A DNA stretch of 61,996 nt, taken from NCBI RefSeq assembly GCF_000308815.1, contig NZ_BAFX01000110.1, forward strand, positions 1-61,996, in the 5' to 3' direction. Both the position numbers and the translations under genes were made by a program. Of this stretch, positions 7,234-14,776 are shown piece by piece. Origin of the DNA: Nocardia concava NBRC 100430. Its GTDB lineage: Bacteria; Actinomycetota; Actinomycetes; Mycobacteriales; Mycobacteriaceae. The notes below the pieces were generated by a model. That model was given only the letters and a program-made list of their open reading frames with translations, was not told the DNA's origin and did not search any database. Position 1 is the first letter of the stretch. Every line of letters starts with the position of its first letter.

Positions 7234-8283
7234 ATGGCGATCATGGGACGCACGGCGGCCATGCGCGGCTACCGCGAGCTCGTCGACGAACTGGGCGGAG
7301 ATGGCGAGGCGATGCTCGGCCGATTCGGCATCACGCTCGAGGCGGTGGCCAGCGACGATGCCTTGGCTCCCGCCGAATCGCTGGGTTGGGCCCTCGAAAT
7401 CGCCGCCACCGAACTGGACTGCCCCGACTTCGGCCTGCGACTGGCGGCTCGGCAGGACAGCGATGTCCTGGGCCTGCTCGGCGTCGCCACGACCACCGCC
7501 GCTACCGTCGGGGACGCGCTCGCCTGCGCCTCCAGATTCATGGCCGTGCAGCACGAAGGCGTCGCCCTGCGGCTCGTCCCGGATCCGCAGGGACAGACCG
7601 GAATCGTCGGGCTGCACTACGAGGACATCGCCGAGGTCGGCGGCTTCTGCCAGGGCATCGGCCACGCGACCGGCCTCATCCACCGCATCGCGCTGCGCAG
7701 TGCCGGCGACTACGGGCTGCGGTCGATCCAGCTGCCGCATCCACCGCGCGCACCCGCCGCGCGCTATGCCGAATTCTTCGGCGCCGAAGTGCGTTTCGAC
7801 ATGCCCACCACCGTGTTCCGATTCCCGGCGAGTGTGCTCGAGCGCCCGACCCGGGGCCGCAATCCGATGCTGCACAAGCTCGCGATGGACTTTCTCGAGC
7901 GCCACTATCCGGAACCGGACCGCGGCATGACCACGCGGGTGCGCCTGGCCATCGACCGCGCCCTGCTCGAATCGCGGGCCGATATCGAGACCGTGGCCCG
8001 CATGCTCACCGTGCACGAGCGCACGCTGCAACGCGCCTTGGCCGCCGAGGGAACAACTTTCACCGAGGTCCTCGACACCGCCCGCCGCGACGTCACCTAC
8101 CGCCTACTGTGTGAGACAGACCTACCCATGAGCCGAATCACCACCCTCGTCGGCCTACGCGAACAGTCCGCCCTGACCCGCGTGGTCCGCCGCTGGTTCG
8201 GCACCACACCCCAGCGGGTCCGAAGCACCTCGCGGGCCCGACAGGCCAACACACCGCAGGTCTCCCTCGTCGCAGAAGGCTGA
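7234..8283 (+). CDS. AraC family transcriptional regulator (ArgR/OruR-like with Arabinose_bd N-terminal domain)
   Basis: A 349-residue regulator. The N-terminal ~200 residues match the effector domain of OruR/ornithine-utilisation type AraC proteins (LGWALEIAATELDCPDFGLRLA). The last ~100 hold the double helix-turn-helix: A-D-I-E-T-V-A-R-M-L-T-V-H-E-R-T-L-Q-R-A-L and M-S-R-I-T-T-L-V-G-L-R-E-Q-S-A-L-T-R-V-V-R-R-W-F-G, ending T-P-Q-R-V-R. A strong GGGGAGGTGA lies before the ATG. Related actinobacterial genes regulate neighbouring lipid or ester-degrading enzymes, which fits the divergent secreted hydrolase. The effector is unknown. Confidence 0.92.
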   Translation: MAIMGRTAAMRGYRELVDELGGDGEAMLGRFGITLEAVASDDALAPAESLGWALEIAATELDCPDFGLRLAARQDSDVLGLLGVATTTAATVGDALACASRFMAVQHEGVALRLVPDPQGQTGIVGLHYEDIAEVGGFCQGIGHATGLIHRIALRSAGDYGLRSIQLPHPPRAPAARYAEFFGAEVRFDMPTTVFRFPASVLERPTRGRNPMLHKLAMDFLERHYPEPDRGMTTRVRLAIDRALLESRADIETVARMLTVHERTLQRALAAEGTTFTEVLDTARRDVTYRLLCETDLPMSRITTLVGLREQSALTRVVRRWFGTTPQRVRSTSRARQANTPQVSLVAEG

Positions 8284-8330
8284 CGCCCGGATCGAGACCA
8301 AGCTTGGCCCCAAACGGCCGGGCCCGTCAG

Positions 8331-8699
8331 CTAGCCCCAGTTGGCAGCGAGGGTGAGGCAGAACGGGTGGCCGCTCGGATCAAGCAGCACCCGCCAGCTT
8401 TCACCCGGTTGAAACTCGGGCACCGTAGCGCCCAACTCGACCAGTTGCTTACTGGCCAGCTCGAGGTCTTCGACCGCCAAATCCAGATGGAACTGCTTGG
8501 TTCCATTCTCGTTCGGCCAGGTGGGCGGCCGATAATCCGCGACCGTGCCGAATCCCAGCGCGTGATCTGGACCGGTAAGCATGGCGTACTCGTCCTGCAG
8601 ATGGGCAATCTCCCAACCGAGCACAGCCGCCCAGAACTCCGCATCCCGCCGCGCGTCGGCACTGTCCAGGGTGAGCATCTTCAGCGTGGCAATTGCCAT
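8331..8699 (-). CDS. VOC family protein (glyoxalase-like)
   Basis: A 122-aa single-unit VOC protein. It has the opening MLTLDSADARRDAEFWAAVLGW, the central strand K-Q-F-H-L-D-L-A-V-E-D-L (metal-ligand His) and the closing L-L-D-P-S-G-H-P-F-C-L-T. This D-P-x-G-H-P-F-C-L-T ending is very common in actinobacterial glyoxalase/dioxygenase-fold proteins of unknown substrate. It is convergent with the AraC gene (47 bp gap) and is not similar enough to the VOC gene at 1438 to be a recent duplicate. No partner gene suggests its role. Confidence 0.88.
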   Translation of the reverse strand: MAIATLKMLTLDSADARRDAEFWAAVLGWEIAHLQDEYAMLTGPDHALGFGTVADYRPPTWPNENGTKQFHLDLAVEDLELASKQLVELGATVPEFQPGESWRVLLDPSGHPFCLTLAANWG

Positions 8700-8794
8700 G
8701 AATCTTTCCTCTCCGCAACAACATTGCTGTCAGCCCAGTCTGCAACCCCGACGCCGCCCGCGATTGTAAGAACGCGACACCGTGCGGCGGGAAC

Positions 8795-9106
8795 CTACGC
8801 GCCAGCGCATTCACCGATAAGGAAATCGCCTGAACCAACCTCGGTTTCATCAAGCTCGGGCACGATCAGCCCCATCGTGACCGGCTCCCCCGGCCGCCAG
8901 CCCACCCTGTCGACGTATTCCACTGCCTCGCAGGTGCCCGAGGCTCCCGACTCACCACCGGTTCGCAGCAGCTGTAGGCGATCACCGACCGATACACGAC
9001 CTCCCTCGATGTAGCCAACAATCACCCTCACACCGCGACCGGTCAGCGTGAAGACGCTCTCGACTCGAAACCGAAACTGCTCGTCCTTCGGCGGTTCAGT
9101 TGGCAC
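8795..9106 (-). CDS. small stand-alone EF-Tu domain 2-like beta-barrel protein
   Basis: A 103-residue frame from GTG 9106. It reads F-R-F-R-V-E-S-V-F-T-L-T-G-R-G-V-R-V-I-V-G, I-E-G-G-R-V-S-V-G-D-R-L-Q-L-L, and later G-E-P-V-T-M-G-L-I and G-D-F-L-I-G. This is the pattern of domain 2 of translational GTPases (F-x-I-x-x-V-F-x-I-x-G-R-G-x-V-x-x-G-x-V-x-x-G-x-I-x-x-G-D). There is no GTPase domain nearby. Similar free-standing proteins are widespread in actinomycetes and unnamed. No convincing ribosome-binding site precedes the GTG, so the start is uncertain. The role is unknown. Confidence 0.65.
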   Translation of the reverse strand: MPTEPPKDEQFRFRVESVFTLTGRGVRVIVGYIEGGRVSVGDRLQLLRTGGESGASGTCEAVEYVDRVGWRPGEPVTMGLIVPELDETEVGSGDFLIGECAGA

Positions 9107-9583
9107 GTGCTGATCATGCGTCCCACAGACACGGTCACCCCGATGACACTCCGTGTCCGGACGAAACAGCGCGGGTCGCGGCAGATGATTGCTTCGTTCG
9201 GTGATCGGCTCGGCGGGCACGGATGGGCCTATTCCTACATTTTGGCACCGCATTTCGCAGGAACCTGCTCGCTGGCACCGGTTTATGTAGGAATAGGCCC
9301 ATCGACCTGATCTCGGCAATATGGTGCGTTCGGTCGGCCCCAGATCGACTCGGCCCGTTGACCTTCGCCCCACCCGCGCTGGCCGGTCGGGTCAGCGCGG
9401 GCAGCGGCATGACAGGACGTCCATTACCGGTCGCCGCGGCACTTGCAGCACAAGCAGGGGACATCTAAATCTCCTGAGTATCAATCACTCTCGCTCGAAC
9501 ACTGGCGTGCCCCTTGCCTGTGTGGCCGGGCCGGGCATGGCAGGGTGACTGGGTTGCTACTCGTCAATAGTGGGGAGGTCAAG
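9107..9583. other. 477-bp divergent intergenic region holding a long inverted repeat
   Basis: No convincing gene lies between the EF-Tu-domain-like gene (minus) and the hydrolase (plus); reading frames here lack family features. The region contains the 9222-9303 inverted repeat. It also has a strong GGGGAGG (9572-9578) that serves the hydrolase at 9584. Confidence 0.6.
9222..9303. repeat. perfect 19-bp inverted repeat with a 44-nt spacer
   Basis: gatgggcctattcctacat (9222-9240) is exactly repeated in reverse complement at 9285-9303. The spacer holds a direct repeat tggcaccg (9243-9250 and 9273-9280) and a short palindrome gcag..ctgc near 9257-9268. Unlike the other hairpins here it lies upstream of two diverging genes, where no terminator is needed. 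It could be a small palindromic repeat, a leader or attenuator for the hydrolase, or a structured RNA. Confidence 0.7.
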
Positions 9584-10435
9584 ATGGATTCGCAGGGTCG
9601 GAGCGATCACGCAGGCTGGGATGGACGGCCAACATTCGTGTTCGTGCACGGCGCGCACGCCAATGCTGCTGCCTGGTCCGGAGTGCTGCGTGAACTCGCC
9701 TTCCTCGGCCATCGCGCGCTCGCGGTCGATCTGCCCGGCCATGGAATCGATGCATCCTTCCCGATGGCATATCAGTCGCCACAGGACCTGGCGGCGTTCT
9801 CCGGGCAGCCCTCTCCGTTGGCTCACGTGACTTTGGAAGACAACGTGGCTCATGTCGAGGCGGCAGTCCGCAGGGTTGCTCAGTACGGGCCGGTTGTTCT
9901 CGCCGGGACGAGTGGCGGCGGCGCGACGATCAGTGGTGTCGGCAACCGCGCGCCCGATCTGGTGGCGCGGATCGTCTACATCTCGGCATGGTGTTGCGTC
10001 GAACTGCCCAGCGTCGCAGCGTACTTGGAAACCCTCGGCCATCATGGCGTCGCTGCGTCCATGGTCAACTGGCGTACCGCCGACCCGCAAACCCTTGCGG
10101 CGCTGAAGGAAGGGCTGCTGGCCGATGGCACCGACGAACAGTTCCGGGCCTGTCTGAACACCCTGGAACCTGCCGATTCCGCTCAGGTTCTCACCGCCGA
10201 TTGCCGAGTGCACGCATCCACCTGGGGCCAGATCCCACGTTCCTACATCCGCTTCGCCAGCGATCGCGCTATCCCCATCGATCTACAGGACCAAATGATC
10301 GCAGAGGCCGACGCGCTGACCCCTGACAACTTGTTCGACACTCACACCGTGGACACCAGTCACATGGGTGTCCATCTACATCCGGCCGAGATCGCATCCA
10401 TCCTCGACCGCCTCCAGCTGCCGAGCTCCAACTGA
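9584..10435 (+). CDS. alpha/beta hydrolase (esterase/HNL-like)
   Basis: A 283-residue cytoplasmic hydrolase. It shows FVFVHGAHANAAAWSGV (oxyanion H-G), A-V-D-L-P-G-H-G, the nucleophile elbow G-T-S-G-G-G (Ser about 110) and an S-H-M-G-V-H-L-H-P near the C terminus that supplies the catalytic His. The H-G-A-H-x-x-A-x-x-W opening and the H-x-P-x-E-I ending resemble the methylesterase/hydroxynitrile-lyase-like branch. The ATG at 9584 follows a GGGGAGG ribosome site; a longer upstream frame is less likely. No signal peptide. The substrate is unknown. Confidence 0.88.
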   Translation: MDSQGRSDHAGWDGRPTFVFVHGAHANAAAWSGVLRELAFLGHRALAVDLPGHGIDASFPMAYQSPQDLAAFSGQPSPLAHVTLEDNVAHVEAAVRRVAQYGPVVLAGTSGGGATISGVGNRAPDLVARIVYISAWCCVELPSVAAYLETLGHHGVAASMVNWRTADPQTLAALKEGLLADGTDEQFRACLNTLEPADSAQVLTADCRVHASTWGQIPRSYIRFASDRAIPIDLQDQMIAEADALTPDNLFDTHTVDTSHMGVHLHPAEIASILDRLQLPSSN

Positions 10436-10903
10436 GATCGTCAACGCACGAAACTCGGCAATAGTGGATGCGCTTGGGCTGGGGGCGATCTCGTTGCTGG
10501 GCGCATGGTGAGGCCGAGCGCGTCGTCACGGCTCGGTCGCCGAGGACTGGGCATGGTTGCCTAGCCGTGCGACAGTGCTGGCGTGACAGGCCCCGTGGAG
10601 GCGGTGACAAGATGCGCTGGTGGACCGGGTGTCGGTGTGTCTGCGGGCCGGTCCGCCGAGGCTGTCGAACTACTCGGCTTCGCCGACCGTGCCCACGCCG
10701 CTGAGGCGGCCCGACACTGGCGAGATACCCAACGCTGTTGCCTGTGGCGGGAACTGAAAGGTGGCTACATCGGCGAATCATGATGCCGCTCATCGGTGAA
10801 TCTCGACGGCGGTCGTCTGCTGGCCTCGGGGTACCTGGCAGGATCGACCCCATGCGGTCCTGAGCCCACACCAACCAACGCGCGCATCCGGTGGGAGATC
10901 GTG
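10436..10903. other. 468-bp region without a confident gene
   Basis: One short plus-strand frame (10583-10783, 66 aa) contains A-A-E-A-A-R-H-W-R-D-T-Q and could be a remnant of a larger coding sequence. It has no recognisable domain and no good ribosome site. No hairpin or palindrome stands out. Confidence 0.4.
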
Positions 10904-11221
10904 ATGCAGGATGGGGCCATGACCACTCCGCACCCGCAATCGCCGATTGTCGATGTCTACGCATTGCTGAACGGCGCGTTCGATTTGCGGTCGTATTCGC
11001 GGCGATACCTGGTACTGAGCACGAGGGCGCCGCTCCAGCAGAAGTTCATACCGACCATGGCCGACTTCGATCAGGCGTTCTTCGGGCCGATCGTGGCCAT
11101 GACGGACGCCATCGAATGGCTGGAGCGTCAAGGTTGGAGTCTGGTGAGCCTGCTCGATCGCGACAGGGAGCAGAACAACTTCGCGTACACGTTGGCATTC
11201 ATGCGACGCGATCAGCCCTGA
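10904..11221 (+). CDS. conserved-looking hypothetical protein, 105 aa
   Basis: The frame from ATG 10904 (GGGAG a few bases upstream; ATG 10919 is an alternative) encodes a compact soluble protein. It has an acidic/hydrophobic core: VDVYALLNGAFDLRSYSRRY, T-M-A-D-F-D-Q-A-F-F-G-P-I-V and I-E-W-L-E-R-Q-G-W. The last stretch reads L-L-D-R-D-R-E-Q-N-N-F-A-Y-T-L-A-F-M-R-R. The composition is protein-like rather than shadow-like, with aromatic residues spread evenly. I do not recognise the family. It stands alone; a hairpin at 11246-11277 may end its transcript. Confidence 0.55.
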   Translation: MQDGAMTTPHPQSPIVDVYALLNGAFDLRSYSRRYLVLSTRAPLQQKFIPTMADFDQAFFGPIVAMTDAIEWLERQGWSLVSLLDRDREQNNFAYTLAFMRRDQP

Positions 11222-11994
11222 TCGTTCGGCTCTCCGAGTGACCCTCCGCCGACCTGCAGGTAGGGCCCCGTCGGCGGTATCGGAAACAATCTGGCCGGGT
11301 CAGTCGTCGAAGGCAGGGTCGGTCACGCGCTCGAGTGCCTTCCTGAGCGTCGCGGCGCGAGCGTGAAGTGTTCCGATCGGACGGGTGCGGAGGTCTAGCC
11401 TCGACGGCACCTGGAACCCACCCGGCGTCTGGCCCGTTCACCGGTGTCATTGGTGTGGCTCTCTTTTGGCATGCCTCCCGCCGGACACCGTGTCGGGAGT
11501 GGCTGAAAAGGGGTTCGTCCGGCTCGAGGTAGCGCTGCCCCCCAGCACCTTCCGCCTCGTCATCGAATATGTACGGAATCGGCATGAACGAACGTTCTCG
11601 GATGCCAGGATAGCCCCGAGATGCTGTGGGGCCGTTGATCTTCGGCAAAGTGGTGGTCGCGGCGAATGGCGCGGGTCGAGGGCCGGGTAATAGTGTGCAC
11701 TCGAGTCCGCCGAAGCTGGCTCCCGGAGCCTGGCGGGCATACGCTTTCAGCGTGCGGTGGTGACAATTGGCCCGGGGTGTCACCACACCACGATGCTGTT
11801 TGCCTCCAGCGAGGGAGCGATTCAACCCCACGAGTTCGTCTGGGGACCTTTCGGATTGGCGATTTGGACGGGGGCTTGCGTCGGGTTGAGTGGCGGGAGT
11901 GCCGAATCTTCGAACGCGCCAGCTGGTCGTGGGTGGTCGAATTTCACCTGACTATTTCGGCCGGTCTGGTGCGATGTGACGAGGAAGGTTTCGG
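11222..11994. other. 773-bp gene-poor region
   Basis: Frames on both strands are Arg/Pro/Ser-rich and look like random high-GC readings, so I call no gene. It contains a hairpin ccgccgac/gtcggcgg (11246-11253, 11270-11277), a likely terminator for the hypothetical gene at 10904. It also has a 9-bp inverted repeat gtggtgaca/tgtcaccac (11757-11765, 11778-11786). Decayed genes are possible. Confidence 0.45.
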
Positions 11995-12201
11995 CTAGTT
12001 CTGTTGCTGCGCGCGGTATTCGGTGACAGGTAGGCCGCCGACGCCCCAGTCTTCCAAGTCGACCTCGTCGATCACGACGAAGGTGGTGCGGGGGTCTTTG
12101 CCGAGGATGTCGACGAGGACGTTGGTCATGCGGGCGATGATCTGGGACTTCTGGGCGGGGGTGACGCCTTCGCGGGTGACTTTGACGTTGATGTAAGGCA
12201 T
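11995..12201 (-). CDS. 4-oxalocrotonate tautomerase family protein
   Basis: A 68-residue tautomerase: after removal of Met the N-terminal catalytic proline is exposed (M-P-Y-I-N-V-K-V). It is followed by G-V-T-P-A-Q-K-S-Q-I-I-A-R-M-T, G-K-D-P-R-T-T-F-V-V-I-D-E-V, and W-G-V-G-G. This is the 4-OT/YusQ-like hexameric fold with Pro1 as general base. It lies 31 bp downstream of the SDR on the same strand and probably shares its transcript. Both diverge from the LysR regulator, which is the probable controller. The substrate is not predictable; small keto-enol compounds are typical. Confidence 0.93.
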   Translation of the reverse strand: MPYINVKVTREGVTPAQKSQIIARMTNVLVDILGKDPRTTFVVIDEVDLEDWGVGGLPVTEYRAQQQN

Positions 12202-12232
12202 TTCGGGGTCCTGGAGTTCGTCGGGGTGCGGG

Positions 12233-12976
12233 TCAGGGTCGGGTGGTGACGTAGCCGCCGTCGGCTCCGATCACGGTGCCGGTGAGGAAGGTGGCGTCGG
12301 CGAGGTGCAGGACGGACTCGGCGATGTCGGCGGGTTCGGCGACTCGGTTCAGGACGGCGAGAGCGGCCAGCGCATCGAGGTCGGAGTCCGCGTGCAGCGG
12401 GGTGCGGACGATGCCGGGAGCGACCTCGTTCACGCGGATGCCGTAGGGGGCGAGTTCGGCGGCCAGTGCCACGGTGAGGGCGCGGACGCCGCCCTTGGAG
12501 ACCAGCGGGGCGGAGGCGGGGAACCCGCTGATGGCGTGGGAGAGCAGCACGGTGGTGATGTTCACGATCGCACCGCCACGAGCTTGGTCGATCATGCGGC
12601 GGGCCACTGCCTGGGTGATCAGGTAGGTGCCGCGCAGGTTTCCGCTCAGAAAATGGTCGAGGTCGGCCGCGGCGACGTCGAGGAAGGGGGCGGGGGCGAA
12701 GGTGCCGGCATTGTTGACCAGGATGTCGACGCCGCCGAAGGCGTCTGTCGCCGTGTCGACCAGGGCGGTGCCGGCCTGCGGGTCGGTGAGGTCGGCAACG
12801 GTCCAACGCAGCCGCTCGTCGGTGCCGAGCCGGGCTGCGGCGGTGGCTAGTTTGTCGGCGTCGCGGCCATTGATCACCACATTGTCGCCACGCGCGAGCA
12901 GGGCTTCCGCGATGGCGTAGCCGATGCCGCTGGAGCCGCCGGTGACGATCGCGGTGCGGGAAGTCGTTGTTCTCAT
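12233..12976 (-). CDS. short-chain dehydrogenase/reductase lacking the canonical catalytic tyrosine
   Basis: A 247-aa SDR with intact Rossmann motifs: IVTGGSSGIGYAIAEALL, V-A-D-L-T-D, and I-L-V-N-N-A-G-T. It has the usual C-terminal P-G-I-V-R-T-P and G-A-D-G-G-Y blocks. The active site is odd: where Y-x-x-x-K is expected the protein reads S-A-P-L-V-S-K-G-G, with Pro at the Tyr position. The Ser about 13 residues earlier is also not in place (I-T-T-V-L-L-S-H). Cofactor binding is therefore likely, but classical SDR catalysis is doubtful. It precedes the tautomerase gene and diverges from the LysR gene. Confidence 0.88.
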   Translation of the reverse strand: MRTTTSRTAIVTGGSSGIGYAIAEALLARGDNVVINGRDADKLATAAARLGTDERLRWTVADLTDPQAGTALVDTATDAFGGVDILVNNAGTFAPAPFLDVAAADLDHFLSGNLRGTYLITQAVARRMIDQARGGAIVNITTVLLSHAISGFPASAPLVSKGGVRALTVALAAELAPYGIRVNEVAPGIVRTPLHADSDLDALAALAVLNRVAEPADIAESVLHLADATFLTGTVIGADGGYVTTRP

Positions 12977-13034
12977 GAGGAAAGCTTCGGTCCCGGAAAC
13001 ACATTAGTCCACGACGCAGTCTTGTGCGTATTAC

Positions 13035-13040
13035 TAGACT
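13035..13040 (+). promoter_or_regulatory. -10 element (TAGACT) of the LysR gene, leaderless
   Basis: TAGACT ends six bases before the ATG at 13047. This is the distance at which transcription would begin on or next to the start codon, and no ribosome-binding site is present. The same TAnnnT-N6/7-start arrangement recurs at several genes in this window. Confidence 0.5.
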
Positions 13041-13046
13041 CCACTT

Positions 13047-13955
13047 ATGAATCTGGATGTGCGCGATCTGGAACTACTGGACGCTCTGGCCGGTGGCGGG
13101 ACGCTGCAGCAGGCCGCGGACCGGCTGTTCGTGAGCCAACCGGCGCTGAGTCAGCGCCTGCTGCGGATGGAGGAACGACTGGGCACACCGGTCTTCGATC
13201 GGGTGGGGCGGCGGCTGGTGCCCAATCAGGCCGGGGCGCGGCTGTTGCCTCGGGCGTCACGGATTCTGGCGGATCTGGCCGCCGCCGAACGTGAGGTGGG
13301 TGAGGTGGCGCGCAACGGGGATCGGCACATTCGACTGTCGACGCAGTGCTCCACCACCGTGTCCTGGTTGACGCCGGTCATGCGCGAGATGCGCAAAGCC
13401 CGTCCCGACAGCGCGATCCGAGTGGTCAACGCCAGCGACGATGACCTGGCCGATGCGCTACTGACACAGCTCATCGATGTGGCGGTGCTGACCAAACTGA
13501 CCCCGGCGGCCGCGCAGGTCAAGCTCACCCATCTCATGGACGACGAGATGCTGGCCGTGGTGGCATCCGAACATCGTTGGGCGACCAGGAAGTACGTGAC
13601 GGGACCCGATTTCGCCACCGAGAACCTGATCCTGTACGACGGCTACGACCAGAGCCGCCCGAACGCGTTGCCGCTGCCGATTCCACCGGGTGCACGCCCG
13701 GACCGGATCACCATCGTCCCGATGCTCACCGAACTGGTTGTCGAATTGGTCGCGGCGGGCGAAGGAGTCGGCATCCTGCCGTCCTGGGTGATCGCGCCGT
13801 ACCTGACCCGGGGCGAGGTCACCGCGGTGCGGATCGGACAGCGAGGCGATACCCGAGCCTGGTACGCCGCCACCCGATCCGACGACGATCGGGCACACGT
13901 TCTCGATTTTGTCGGGCGGTTGGTGAGCCACTTCGCCGACGGCGCGACGGGGTAG
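13047..13955 (+). CDS. LysR family transcriptional regulator
   Basis: A 302-residue LysR protein. The N-terminal winged helix-turn-helix reads LELLDALAGGGTLQQAADRL, F-V-S-Q-P-A-L-S-Q-R-L-L-R-M-E-E-R-L-G, and V-F-D-R-V-G-R-R. The periplasmic-binding-like effector domain follows (I-R-L-S-T-Q-C-S-T, then V-A-A-G-E-G-V-G-I-L-P). It is divergent from the SDR-tautomerase pair with a 70-bp shared promoter region, the classical LysR arrangement. It therefore most likely controls that pair and itself. The inducer is unknown. Confidence 0.93.
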   Translation: MNLDVRDLELLDALAGGGTLQQAADRLFVSQPALSQRLLRMEERLGTPVFDRVGRRLVPNQAGARLLPRASRILADLAAAEREVGEVARNGDRHIRLSTQCSTTVSWLTPVMREMRKARPDSAIRVVNASDDDLADALLTQLIDVAVLTKLTPAAAQVKLTHLMDDEMLAVVASEHRWATRKYVTGPDFATENLILYDGYDQSRPNALPLPIPPGARPDRITIVPMLTELVVELVAAGEGVGILPSWVIAPYLTRGEVTAVRIGQRGDTRAWYAATRSDDDRAHVLDFVGRLVSHFADGATG

Positions 13956-13984
13956 ATCGGCGCGCCGTCGGTTGGCCTGCCAGC

Positions 13985-14764
13985 TCAGCCCGCGAGCTTC
14001 GCCAGGTTGGGGAAGTTGGACAGTTCCCAGCCGCCGTCGACCACCATGTCGATGCCGGTGATGTAGGAGGCGTCGTCGGAGGCGAGGAACAGGCTGGGGG
14101 CGGCGATCTGTTCCGGGGTGGCGGGCGCACCCATCGGAATGCGGTCCAGGAACATCTGTTTGGCCGGTTCGTAGCCCATGATGGGGGCCACCAGCGGGGT
14201 GTCCACCAGGCCCGGCAGGATGGCGTTGACCCGGATGCGGTGCTGGGCCAGTTCCAGGGCGGCGGTCTTGGTGAACATCACCACGCCCGCCTTGCCGGTG
14301 GAGTAGGCGCTGCCGCCGGGCATGGGGACGCGGGCGTCGAGGGAGGAGATGTTCACGATCGCGCCGCCACCGGTCGACTTCATCAGGCGCGCTTCATGTT
14401 TGGTGCAGAGGAAGACCGACTTCTGGATGAGGTCGATGGTGAAGTCCCAGTCGGCCTCCAGGAGGTCGGTGACCGCGCCGATGCGGGATGCGCCCGCGGC
14501 GTTGAAGGCGGCGTCCAGTCGGCCGAAACGCTCTGCGGCGACACCGATTCCGGCTTCGATCTGCGCCTCGTCGGTGACGTCGGCGACCGCCGGGACGAAG
14601 GAATCGCCCAGCTCCGCCGCCTTCTTCTGAAGTCCGGCCTCGTCGATGTCGAGCCCGACCACGTTCGCGCCCTCGGCGATCAGCGCGGCCGAGATGGCCG
14701 CGCCGATGCCGGACGCCGCACCCGTGACGACCGCGGTACGGCCGTCGAATCTGCTGGCGTTCAC
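13985..14764 (-). CDS. short-chain dehydrogenase/reductase, last gene of the monooxygenase cluster
   Basis: A 259-aa classical SDR with all motifs: V-V-T-G-A-A-S-G-I-G, V-A-D-V-T-D, N-A-A-G, I-V-N-I-S-S (catalytic Ser) and S-A-Y-S-T-G-K (catalytic Tyr and Lys). It ends with L-P-G-L-V-D-T-P and V-D-G-G-W. It probably oxidises a secondary alcohol or reduces a ketone with NAD(P). The GTG start lies 12 bp after the amidohydrolase stop, so it is the last cistron of a five-gene minus-strand run that begins with the flavin monooxygenase. In a Baeyer-Villiger-like scheme it could generate the ketone or process the released alcohol. Confidence 0.93.
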   Translation of the reverse strand: MNASRFDGRTAVVTGAASGIGAAISAALIAEGANVVGLDIDEAGLQKKAAELGDSFVPAVADVTDEAQIEAGIGVAAERFGRLDAAFNAAGASRIGAVTDLLEADWDFTIDLIQKSVFLCTKHEARLMKSTGGGAIVNISSLDARVPMPGGSAYSTGKAGVVMFTKTAALELAQHRIRVNAILPGLVDTPLVAPIMGYEPAKQMFLDRIPMGAPATPEQIAAPSLFLASDDASYITGIDMVVDGGWELSNFPNLAKLAG

Positions 14765-14776
14765 TGTGTTTCGCTC

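Noticed and set aside
11199..11831. 210-codon minus-strand frame in the gene-poor island
   Set aside because: Arg/Pro-rich random-looking text and no start context; it overlaps a likely terminator.
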